From: an uncultured Opitutaceae bacterium
GTDB lineage: Bacteria > Verrucomicrobiota > Verrucomicrobiae > Opitutales > Opitutaceae
DNA length: 10,992 nt
Direction of reading: 5' to 3'
NCBI GenBank assembly: GCA_946482625.1
Contig: CAMLSH010000076.1
Span: 1 to 10,992 of the forward strand
In this document: positions 4,860 through 10,992 of the stretch, piece after piece
Layout: the number at the start of each line of letters is the position of its first letter
Numbering within the stretch: the first letter of the stretch is position 1
The notes under the pieces: model-generated
The model's input: the letters and a program-made list of their open reading frames with translations, nothing else
Databases searched by the model: none
What the model was told of the DNA's origin: nothing
Made by a program: the position numbers and the translations under genes

Positions 4860-7121
4860 CTATGCCTGAGGTCCGGCGATCAGTTTCCGCAAGGCATCCT
4901 CCAGGCTGGCGATGTTTACCGGCTTGGTGAGGTGTATCGAGAATCCCGCCTCTTTGCTCTTAATGCGGTCGGCCTCGGCGCCGTAGCCGCTCATCGCGAT
5001 GCCGCGCAGGCCGTAACGGTCGCGGAGCTCGCGCATCAATTCATAACCGCTGTGGTCGGGCAGGCCGATGTCGGAGATCACGAGATCGAACGCTTCGGCG
5101 GCAGCGTGTTGGAGTGCGACGCGGGTGGTGCGGGCGGAGGCGATCTCGTGTCCACGGCGGCGCAGCAGTTTCTCCAAGGTGGCGAGGGTGGGGCCGTGGT
5201 CTTCGACCAAGAGGATTTTTCGCGGAGGGATGCCTGGCGGCTCGTCCCTGTGGGAGGCGGTCGCATCCGTCTTTCCGATACTTTCGCCGCGTGCGTTGCC
5301 AGATGACGATTGCAGGCTTCGTGTGCCGAGCGGCAGCCGCACGGTAAAGGTCGATCCCTGGCCCTTGCCGGCGCTGCCTGCCTCGATGCGGCCCTGGTGC
5401 ATCTCAACGAGCGTGCGGGCGATGACGAGCCCCAGGCCGAGCCCGCCGTACTCGGATTGCCGGCCATTTGACGCGTGATCGCCCTGCGTGAAACGTCTGA
5501 AAAGTCGGGCGATTTCTCCCGGGCTCATGCCAATGCCCGAGTCGGAGACAGATATCCGGACTTCGTCGCTGGCGTCGCCGACGCAGCTGACGATGCGCAG
5601 GCTCTTGTGAGGCGGGGTGAACTTGATGGCGTTGTTCAGCAGGTTCCAGAAGACCTGCTGAAGCCGGGTGAAGTCGCCGGTCACGATTGCGCCATTGGTC
5701 TTTAGATCGACGGTCAGCGCGAGCGACTTCTCGTCGATCTGGCGGCGGAGGGTCTCGATGGTTTCGTGCAACACGCGATCGATCGGCAGGGCCTGAAGAT
5801 GCAGCGACAGTTTACCCGAGCTGATGCGGGTCAGGTCGAGCAGGTCGTCGATCAGTCGGGCCTCGATGGATACGTTGCGGACGATGGTGTTGAACGCCTC
5901 GCGCACGGCCGGCGGATGGGCGGGGTCCTTGGCGCCGTCGCTGGCGAGCAGCAGGACGGGGTTGAGCGGGGTGCGCAGTTCGTGGGAGAGGGCGGCCAGA
6001 AATTCGTCTTTTGCGCGGGAGGCGGCGAGCGCTTCGTCGCGGGCGCGGGCGAGGGCGCTTTCGCGGGAGGCGAGGGTTTCCGAGGTGCTGGCGAGGGCCT
6101 TTGAAACGGAATCGATCTCGTCGATACCGGTGTCGACGGCGGTTATTTTTTCGCCCGCGGCGATTTTCTCGGTGGACCAGACCAAGGCGTGGACGCCGGC
6201 GATGACGGAGCGACCGACCCACAGTGCGAAGAAGATCGCGAGGGCGCCCGCTCCGACCGCGACACCGAGTGCCTGGGCCGCGAGGCGCTGGCCGCCGGCG
6301 AACAGCTCCGCGTGGGGCGCGGCGACGATCACGGTCCAGCCCGAGCGGGACGATCGGGAGAACGCGGTGATGCTGGGCACGCCGTCGAGGGTGACGGTTT
6401 CGATGACGCCGGAGCTCCGGCCGGCCGACAGTTCGATCAAACGCGCACCGGCCCTCTGCCCGAGATATTTGTCCGGGCTGCGACTGCGCCCGGCGATTCT
6501 CATGTCCCGGTCTACGATCGAGATCAACCAGCCGTCGCCGATCTGGTGATTCAAAATGGCACGGGTGAAAACCTCGGGTGTGATCACGAGGCAAAGCGCC
6601 TGCCAGGTGTTCTCCGCGGTGCGCACGGGAATCGCGACAAAGAGGACGTCTTTTTGCGAGAGCACGCCGGCTTCGAGATTGGAGAGATACGTGCGGCCCT
6701 CGTTCATCGCGGCTTGCAGCTCGGCGTTGAGCGAAACGGGTGGCAGCGGTGTGGTCTGATCCGCGACGGTGTTGATGAGCTGCCGGTTCACCGCGTCCGC
6801 CAGAACGATCCATTCGTTAGGACCCGTGACGGCCTGGCGGGCCTGCGCGTAGAAAGCCGCGAGGTTGCCTGCGTTCAGATCCGGGGAAACGGCGAGACCT
6901 TTGAGCAGGGCTTCGCGTGCGCTGAGTTCGCCTTCCATCAACGTCGCGAGCGCGCGCGCGGTGTCGGCGAGATGGCGTTCCATCGCGTGTCGCTCGTTGC
7001 GATAGCCCTGCCAGATCAGCCAGCCGGCCAGCGTCGCGCCGAGGCACAACACGGCGACAAGTAGCAACGACAGACGACCCTGAAGGGATGGAGCGAGCGG
7101 TCGGAAGATACGACTGGGCAT
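4860..7121 (-). CDS. Membrane hybrid histidine kinase (Cache-like sensor, HisKA, HATPase, receiver)
   Basis: 753 residues. TM1 spans about 17-37, followed by an extracytoplasmic region (about 40-275) with Cache-like features (WIVLADAVNRQL, GDGWLISIVDRDMRIAGRS, GWTVIVAAP). TM2 lies at about 280-305, then a HAMP-like linker. HisKA carries the H-box SHELRTP with His380. HATPase_c has the N-box NLLNNAIKFT (Asn496), G1 DSGIGM (Asp527), F-box LFRRFTQ and G2 GGLGLGL (559-565). A C-terminal receiver (about 634-750) keeps Glu640-Asp641, phospho-acceptor Asp684 (ISDIGLPD) and Lys733 (LTKP). All catalytic residues are present, so it should autophosphorylate and pass phosphate to its own receiver. The output is unknown: no adjacent response regulator or phosphotransfer protein is seen. 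The start is uncertain. ATG at 7121 lacks a Shine-Dalgarno, while an in-frame GTG at 7166 has GGAGG nine bases upstream (7176-7180) and would add 15 residues. Confidence 0.92.
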   Translation of the reverse strand: MPSRIFRPLAPSLQGRLSLLLVAVLCLGATLAGWLIWQGYRNERHAMERHLADTARALATLMEGELSAREALLKGLAVSPDLNAGNLAAFYAQARQAVTGPNEWIVLADAVNRQLINTVADQTTPLPPVSLNAELQAAMNEGRTYLSNLEAGVLSQKDVLFVAIPVRTAENTWQALCLVITPEVFTRAILNHQIGDGWLISIVDRDMRIAGRSRSPDKYLGQRAGARLIELSAGRSSGVIETVTLDGVPSITAFSRSSRSGWTVIVAAPHAELFAGGQRLAAQALGVAVGAGALAIFFALWVGRSVIAGVHALVWSTEKIAAGEKITAVDTGIDEIDSVSKALASTSETLASRESALARARDEALAASRAKDEFLAALSHELRTPLNPVLLLASDGAKDPAHPPAVREAFNTIVRNVSIEARLIDDLLDLTRISSGKLSLHLQALPIDRVLHETIETLRRQIDEKSLALTVDLKTNGAIVTGDFTRLQQVFWNLLNNAIKFTPPHKSLRIVSCVGDASDEVRISVSDSGIGMSPGEIARLFRRFTQGDHASNGRQSEYGGLGLGLVIARTLVEMHQGRIEAGSAGKGQGSTFTVRLPLGTRSLQSSSGNARGESIGKTDATASHRDEPPGIPPRKILLVEDHGPTLATLEKLLRRRGHEIASARTTRVALQHAAAEAFDLVISDIGLPDHSGYELMRELRDRYGLRGIAMSGYGAEADRIKSKEAGFSIHLTKPVNIASLEDALRKLIAGPQA

Positions 7122-7426
7122 GAGGACGGGAATACAGCTGCCAGATGGCGCGCGAATCTTCGCCACGGAAGCACGCCTCCAGCCATCTTTTTTCCGTGAG
7201 TAAACGAAGGCGCGAAAAATTCCGGGCCGTTCGCGGTGCCGATACTTTGTCTTGGGCTGCCGCGATTTTTGGGAGAGCGGTGCCGGACAACATTGCAGCG
7301 CGGCGGGAGTTTCCACGGCGGGCGAGCGACCGAGCGAAACGAAAAATCGAACGCAGGCGGGGAAGACTGGCTGGTGGCGCTTGAGCCTCCGCCGCGTTTC
7401 GCCTGATCTTTGCTCCTCCCGAAAAA
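7122..7426. other. Gap between tRNA-His and the histidine kinase start
   Basis: About 305 bases. The kinase frame stays open through this region and into the tRNA, but the extra residues are basic and domain-free. The only notable signal is GGAGG (7176-7180, minus sense) serving the alternative GTG start at 7166. I see no good -35/-10 pair for the kinase. The five T's just after the tRNA CCA (7422-7426 in minus sense) may help end the tRNA transcript. Confidence 0.4.
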
Positions 7427-7504
7427 TGGGGCGGCCAACGGGATTCGAACCCGCGACCCCAAGAATCACAATCTTGTGCTCTAACCAACTGAGCTATGGC
7501 CGCC
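7427..7504 (-). tRNA. tRNA-His (anticodon GTG)
   Basis: Reading the minus strand from 7503, a complete cloverleaf folds: acceptor GCGGCCA/TGGCCGC (7 perfect pairs), D arm GCTC/GAGC with an AGTTGGTTA loop, anticodon arm CAAGA/TCTTG with loop TTGTGAT (anticodon GTG, histidine), variable loop GGGTC, and T arm GCGGG/CCCGT (closing G-T wobble) with TTCGAAT. The base at 7504 is G, which would be the G-1 characteristic of tRNA-His, opposite C73 at 7430. The 3' CCA is encoded (7429-7427). Five T's follow directly. The count is 77 nucleotides with CCA, plus G-1. Confidence 0.97.
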
Positions 7505-7519
7505 GTAAAGGGGGCGGGG

Positions 7520-7548
7520 AATCTCAGAGTCGCTCCGGGGCCTGTCAA
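7520..7548 (-). promoter_or_regulatory. Promoter of tRNA-His
   Basis: On the minus strand, a perfect TTGACA (7548-7543) is followed after 17 bases by GAGATT (7525-7520), a weak -10 that matches TATAAT at three positions. It places the start near 7513, about nine bases before the tRNA. The stretch after the -10 is very GC-rich (CCCCGCCCCC), as in the discriminators of growth-rate-controlled stable RNA promoters. Position and the perfect -35 make this the best promoter in the window. Confidence 0.55.
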
Positions 7549-7729
7549 TCCCTTCTTCGGCTTTGATTTTGTGCGCTTGGGAAAGCGAGGAATTGCCTCG
7601 GGAACGAGGGCGGCCGGTTGAAAGAGCGAGCCGGAAATGGCGTAGATGCCTTCTGTTACTGAATGGTCGATACGGCGTTCCGGGTTTCCCGTTGCGAGAA
7701 GACGGCTTTTGGCAACAGTGCGCTCCCCA

Positions 7730-8503
7730 ATGCAGCGCCTGCGGATCGTCACGTACAACATCGCCCATGGACGCGGCTTGCAGCCGATTCAGGGGCTGAC
7801 GTTGCGGCGCAAGATCCGGGCGAACTTGCTCAAGATCGCGCGACTGCTGAAGAGCCTGGAGCCTGACATCGTGGCGGTGCAGGAGATCGACGAAAACTCG
7901 CTTTGGGCGGGGAGCTTCGACCACTTGGAGTTTCTCCGCGAGTTCACCGGACTTCCGTATGCGGTTTTTGGCGTCAACAATCGGCGCGGCGGTTTTCTGA
8001 AGCTCAATTACGGCAACGCGATCCTTTCGAAGCATCCGATCACCGAGGCGGAAAATATCAAATTCGGGCGGAGTAACTTTGGCGAAAAGGGGTTTCTCTT
8101 TGCCGAGATCGACATGAAAGGCAGCCGGGTGCCCGTGGTGAACATGCACCTGAACTACCGCTCGCGCGCGGCCCGGATCAAGCAGGTCGAGCACGTGATG
8201 GAGTACCTCACGAAGAAACATCCTCAACGCATCAGCCACTGGCGGATTCCGCCCATCGTGTGCGGCGACATGAACAATCCTTCGCATACCTCCGATGCGA
8301 CCGCGTCGTTGATGAAGTACTTTTCGCAACACGGTCATTACACGTTGCATCCGCGCAACGCGCCGACCTTTCCCTCGCCCATGCCGCGACGCACATTGGA
8401 TTTTGTGTTTCTCCCGCCGTCCTGCGTGGAGGTGTATTGCCTCGTGGTGAAATCCTACCTGTCCGATCACCTGCCCGTGATGGTCGAGTTCAAGATAGCG
8501 TGA
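7730..8503 (+). CDS. Endonuclease/exonuclease/phosphatase family hydrolase
   Basis: A 257-residue protein with the EEP (DNase I/exonuclease III-like) metal-dependent phosphoesterase fold. Visible motifs in order: RIVTYNIAHGRG with the metal-site Asn10; DIVAVQEID with Glu52; LNYGNAILSKHPI; VVNMHLNYRS with His140; VCGDMNNP with Asp180 and Asn182; RTLDFVF with Asp224; and the terminal SDHLPVMVEF with Asp246-His247. All catalytic positions are intact and the length is normal for the compact family. There is no signal peptide from this start, so a cytoplasmic location is expected. The substrate (nucleic acid, phosphoinositide, sphingomyelin or other phosphodiester) cannot be told from sequence alone. 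The start is the ATG at 7730, just ahead of the first conserved strand. An in-frame GTG at 7718 and an ATG at 7646 are possible but add non-conserved residues. No Shine-Dalgarno is seen. Confidence 0.9.
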   Translation: MQRLRIVTYNIAHGRGLQPIQGLTLRRKIRANLLKIARLLKSLEPDIVAVQEIDENSLWAGSFDHLEFLREFTGLPYAVFGVNNRRGGFLKLNYGNAILSKHPITEAENIKFGRSNFGEKGFLFAEIDMKGSRVPVVNMHLNYRSRAARIKQVEHVMEYLTKKHPQRISHWRIPPIVCGDMNNPSHTSDATASLMKYFSQHGHYTLHPRNAPTFPSPMPRRTLDFVFLPPSCVEVYCLVVKSYLSDHLPVMVEFKIA

Positions 8504-8625
8504 AAACGCCACCCGAGATTTGCGCGATGATGTCCGGAGCGGCAAACGTGGTTCGTCGTAGTGAGTGACCGACGGTCCTTGGCTGGCTGTCGGCAACCGA
8601 AACACCTCACTCCCTTCTTCAGACG

Positions 8626-9096
8626 ATGAACACGACCCCCGCCCCCGCTTCTTCCCGCTATGCCGCCGCGCTGCCGGCTGGAAAATCGCCGTACATGCTG
8701 CTTTTCCGCGACGCCTCTTCGTCGATCTACAAGACGCTTTCGTCGGAGCAGCGGCAGCAGTTGTTCACGCAATGGTACGCATGGTATGACCGGCTGGCGG
8801 CCGAGGGGAAACTGATCCACGGGCATCCGCTGGAGGAGGGCGGGCGAGTGGTCTCGGCGCGGAACGGACGTGTGACGGACGGTCCTTTCACCGAAGCGAA
8901 GGAAGTGGTGGGTGGGTATTTTTTTCTGGCGGTGAACAGCTTGGAAGAGGCGGTGGCCATCGCGAAGGAGTGCCCGACATTGAAACATGAGATCGGGCTG
9001 ACGGTCGAAGTCCGTCCCGTGGCCGGGATGTGCCCGGTATTGGTCGAAACCCCCGGAGCCGCGAATGGCGTGGAAAAGGCGCAGGCGAAGGCATGA
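8626..9096 (+). CDS. DGPF/YCII-related domain protein paired with an ECF42 sigma factor
   Basis: 156 residues. After a low-complexity first 20 residues comes a YCII-type alpha/beta barrel half: PYMLLFRDA (22-30), a helix QRQQLFTQWYAWYDRLAAEG, the strand LIHGHPLEEGGRVVSARNG, the signature VTDGPFTEAKEVVGGYFFLAV (DGPF at 85-88), the helix SLEEAVAIAKECPTL, and a final strand GLTVEVRPV. The C-terminal 20 residues are an Ala/Lys-rich tail. DGPF proteins are small proteins of unsettled biochemistry, typically encoded beside ECF42 sigma factors and proposed as their targets or partners. That is exactly the context here, with the sigma factor starting 27 bases downstream on the same strand, probably as one operon. 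The ATG at 8626 is the natural start; the Shine-Dalgarno is not obvious. It is sometimes annotated as PhnB-like or dehydratase, without good support. Confidence 0.9.
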   Translation: MNTTPAPASSRYAAALPAGKSPYMLLFRDASSSIYKTLSSEQRQQLFTQWYAWYDRLAAEGKLIHGHPLEEGGRVVSARNGRVTDGPFTEAKEVVGGYFFLAVNSLEEAVAIAKECPTLKHEIGLTVEVRPVAGMCPVLVETPGAANGVEKAQAKA

Positions 9097-9123
9097 GGCG
9101 CGGGTATACGACGGCGCACCACC

Positions 9124-10509
9124 ATGAACGCTGAGAACCTCAGGCAAGATAGTCCCGCTCCAGAGTCAGGGGGAGCGGACGTTGTGAGTCCGACGGTTGC
9201 CGCGTCGCCGGCTTCGACGGAACGCGCGTCGCAATTGGTGGAGCATTTTTTCCGTCATGAGACGGGACGCTTGCACGGCGCGCTCACGCGGTTGCTGGGG
9301 ACGCACAACCTGTCCCTCGTCGAGGACGTGGCGCAGGAGGCGATGATGAAGGCGTTTCGCACGTGGTCGTTTGGCGGCCCGCCTGCGAATCCGTCGGCGT
9401 GGATAACGCAGGTGGCGATGAACCTCGCACGCGACGCGCTGCGGCACCGGAAGATGTCGTTTTCGAAGGAGGGGAATATCATCACGCACTTCGAGCAGAC
9501 GTTGACGTCGGCGGGCGCGGGCGGCGGCGATGCGCTGGGGGATGTGGACGCCGATTTCCGGATACGCGACGACAGCTTGCGGATGCTTTTTGTGTGCAGT
9601 CATCCATCGATCGCGGCGGATGCGCAGGTGGTGCTCGCGCTGAAAGTGCTCGGCGGCTTCAGTACGGCGGAGATTGCGCGGGCGTTTTTCAGCAGTGAGG
9701 CAGCCATCGAGAAACAGCTCACGCGGACGAAGCAGCGCATCGCGGAGGCGAAGCTGGCGTTCGATCTGCCGGAAGGCGCGGAGCTGGCGGAGCGGTTGGA
9801 CGGCGTGTTGGTGACGCTGTATTTGATTTTCAATGAAGGCTACAAGGCGTCGGCGGGCGAGAAGCTGCTGCGCGAGGAGCTTTGCCGCGAGGCGATCCGG
9901 CTGACGTTGCTGCTGGTGGAGCATCCGGCCGGGCGGTCGCCGCAGAGCCATGCGTTGCTGGCGTTCATGCTGCTGACGGCGGCGCGGTTCCCGGCGCGCG
10001 TGGACGAGCAGGGGGATTTGCTACGGCTCGATGACCAGGATCGGTCGAAATGGGATTTCGCGTTGATCGAACGCGGGCTCGTGCAACTCGCGCAGGCGGC
10101 GCAGGGGAAGGCGCTCAGCGAATACCACCTGCAGGCGGGGATCGCGGCGTGTCACTGTATGGCGCCGACGTACGAGGCGACGGACTGGGCGCGGATTTTG
10201 CGGCTCTACGACGACCTGCAATCGCTCAAGCCGTCGCCGGTGGTGGCGATGAACCGTGCTGTGGTGGTGGCGCATCTGCACGGACCGCAGGCGGCGCTCG
10301 ATGCGATCGCGGCGATGCCGCAACGCGAGCGGTTGGAGTCGCATTATCTGCTCCATGCGATCGTCGGTGAATTGAATCACCGGCTAAATCAGCATGAAGC
10401 GGCGGTGAAGAGTTTCCGGCGGGCGTTGCAGCTGGCGAAGGTTGGACCCGAGCAGACGCATCTGGCGCGGATGCTGGAGCGGTCGGAGGGGCTTTCTCAG
10501 AGCGGGTGA
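9124..10509 (+). CDS. ECF42-type RNA polymerase sigma factor with C-terminal TPR-like extension
   Basis: 461 residues, more than twice a minimal ECF sigma factor. A variable N-terminus (1-35) precedes the sigma region 2 domain (about 37-108: LVEDVAQEAMMKAFRTW, PSAWITQVAMNLARDALRHR). The region 4 helix-turn-helix lies at about 150-210 (VLALKVLGGFSTAEIARAFF, then SSEAAIEKQLTRTKQRI). The C-terminal half begins with the group motif LVTLYLIFNEGY (229-240; DUF6596-like) and ends in helical TPR-like repeats (about 330-455: YHLQAGIAACH, VVAMNRAVVVAH, HYLLHAIVGELNHRLNQHEA). This architecture and the adjacent DGPF gene match group ECF42, in which no anti-sigma factor is found and the extension is thought to control activity. 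No anti-sigma gene is visible here either. The sigma2-sigma4 linker contains a Gly/Ala-rich insert (GAGGGDALG). The start is ATG 9124, with no strong Shine-Dalgarno, so it may be coupled to the upstream gene. Confidence 0.93.
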   Translation: MNAENLRQDSPAPESGGADVVSPTVAASPASTERASQLVEHFFRHETGRLHGALTRLLGTHNLSLVEDVAQEAMMKAFRTWSFGGPPANPSAWITQVAMNLARDALRHRKMSFSKEGNIITHFEQTLTSAGAGGGDALGDVDADFRIRDDSLRMLFVCSHPSIAADAQVVLALKVLGGFSTAEIARAFFSSEAAIEKQLTRTKQRIAEAKLAFDLPEGAELAERLDGVLVTLYLIFNEGYKASAGEKLLREELCREAIRLTLLLVEHPAGRSPQSHALLAFMLLTAARFPARVDEQGDLLRLDDQDRSKWDFALIERGLVQLAQAAQGKALSEYHLQAGIAACHCMAPTYEATDWARILRLYDDLQSLKPSPVVAMNRAVVVAHLHGPQAALDAIAAMPQRERLESHYLLHAIVGELNHRLNQHEAAVKSFRRALQLAKVGPEQTHLARMLERSEGLSQSG

Positions 10510-10569
10510 CGTGCGCGTGGTGTGCGGGTTATTGTGGAAAAAGCGGATGTGGGCTGCGGTCGGGGGCGG

Positions 10570-10992
10570 TTATTTCTGCGCGAACTTTTTGGTCACTTCG
10601 TCGACCACGGCTTCGGTGTGAAGCTGGATGCGTTTAGCGGGCGAGGGTTGCTCATCGGCGGTTGCGGATTTTTGAAGCGCAGCGAAAGCGGTGTCGCGTT
10701 TGGCGGCGGCGGTTGCGAAAAGGGCTTCCTTGGCGTCATGGATGGTGCCGCTCTTGGTGAGCTCTTTGGGAGTGCCGGACTGGCCGCTGAATTTGGCGGT
10801 GAGATCGTCGCCGACCCAGAGTCGCCAGTCGTCTTCGTCGGCGAAATAGACGGCGATGATTCCGGACTGCGCGGTGCCGAGTTTGGCTGCGAGAGAGCGC
10901 ATGTAAGCGCCGGGGACTTTGTCCTCCTCGGCGGTGGGTGACTTGGGCTGGAGACGGACGATGAAGGTGATGCCGTGAGCGGCTTTGAAGGT
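10570..10992 (-). CDS. Unidentified protein, C-terminal part
   Basis: The frame is open from the right edge to a TAA at 10570-10572, giving 140 residues of a protein whose N-terminus lies outside the window. The visible part starts TFKAAHGITFIVRLQPKSPT, continues with a helix (GAYMRSLAAKLG), a strand GIIAVYFADEDDWRLWVGDD, and then a charged Ala/Lys-rich helical tail (KEALFATAAAKRDTAFAALQ; VVDEVTKKFAQK). The order strand, helix, strand with D-x-W-R-L-W-V-G recalls TPM/Psb32-type domains, where a similar strand ends in a short acidic motif, but I cannot confirm this. An internal ATG at 10902 would give only 110 residues and cut into the apparent domain, so I take the gene as running off the edge. 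It is convergent with the sigma factor gene, leaving a 60-base gap with no terminator that I can see. Confidence 0.7.
   Translation of the reverse strand, partial: TFKAAHGITFIVRLQPKSPTAEEDKVPGAYMRSLAAKLGTAQSGIIAVYFADEDDWRLWVGDDLTAKFSGQSGTPKELTKSGTIHDAKEALFATAAAKRDTAFAALQKSATADEQPSPAKRIQLHTEAVVDEVTKKFAQK

Noticed and set aside
6189..7064. A 291-codon plus-strand open frame opposite the histidine kinase
   Set aside because: It is antisense to the Cache-like and membrane region of a clear kinase, and its Gly/Arg/Asp-rich composition is typical of a shadow frame.
7122..7469. A 116-residue N-terminal extension of the histidine kinase reaching into tRNA-His
   Set aside because: It would overlap the tRNA on the same strand, and it precedes a normal N-terminal membrane segment with low-complexity sequence.
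7618..7648. TTGAAA with TAGATG as a promoter for the phosphoesterase gene
   Set aside because: The 19-base spacing and a three-of-six -10 match are no better than chance.
8588..8593. TGTCGG as a possible ECF42-type -35 element upstream of the DGPF gene
   Set aside because: It is close to the TGTCGA motif I recall for ECF42 promoters, but no matching -10 lies at the expected spacing, so autoregulation is not supported by this sequence.
8504..8625. The 122-base gap before the DGPF gene as a place for a small gene or RNA
   Set aside because: No open frame with a plausible start, no stable hairpin with a T-tract and no repeat was found.
9166..9951. A 261-codon minus-strand open frame opposite the sigma factor
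   Set aside because: Its Arg/His/Gln-rich composition and full overlap with the sigma factor gene mark it as an antisense shadow.
1..10992. Signs of a mobile island, defence cluster or CRISPR array
   Set aside because: No transposase, integrase, nuclease-defence gene, regularly spaced repeat or attachment-site duplication of the tRNA end was seen, and base composition looks even across the window.

Overview
The window is GC-rich chromosomal DNA of a Gram-negative bacterium. The protein set (a KaiC-family ATPase followed by a receiver/PAS kinase, a BON-repeat exported protein, a hybrid histidine kinase, an ECF sigma factor with a long C-terminal extension, and lineage-restricted hypotheticals), together with mostly weak Shine-Dalgarno sequences, fits an Opitutaceae-like verrucomicrobium. 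That assignment is inference from remembered protein style, not from a search. I see no insertion sequence, phage gene, integrase, CRISPR array or rRNA.

Layout from left to right. (1) Minus strand, 1-2095: a two-domain KaiC-like ATPase (608-2095) whose stop overlaps the start of a signalling protein by the ATGA arrangement. The second protein (611 running off the left edge) starts with a degenerate receiver-like domain and then a PAS domain. (2) 2096-2465: a divergent regulatory gap holding a 14-bp direct repeat at 20-bp spacing and a 6-bp-arm palindrome. (3) 2466-3017 plus: a conserved-looking hypothetical protein. (4) 3080-3823 minus: an exported protein with three BON domains. (5) 4221-4775 plus: a small protein resembling YflT/GSP17M-type general stress proteins. 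(6) 4860-7121 minus: a membrane hybrid histidine kinase with a Cache-like sensor, HisKA, HATPase and a C-terminal receiver. (7) 7427-7504 minus: tRNA-His(GTG) with encoded G-1 and CCA, preceded by a perfect TTGACA -35 box. (8) 7730-8503 plus: an endonuclease/exonuclease/phosphatase-fold hydrolase. (9) 8626-10509 plus: a DGPF/YCII-domain protein followed 27 bp later by an ECF42-type sigma factor with a C-terminal TPR-like half. (10) 10570-10992 minus: the C-terminal part of an unidentified protein.

Two functional modules stand out. The KaiC-like ATPase and its overlapping kinase-like partner form a probable translationally coupled signalling pair. The DGPF protein plus ECF42 sigma factor is a known conserved pairing in which the sigma factor's own C-terminal domain, not an anti-sigma factor, is thought to control activity. 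The remaining genes look like independent housekeeping or envelope/stress functions, arranged as alternating convergent and divergent pairs with short gaps. Nothing here is clearly an undescribed system. The best leads are the KaiC/kinase pair, with its altered phosphorylation site and repeat-rich upstream region, and the two uncharacterised proteins at 2466-3017 and 10570-10992.
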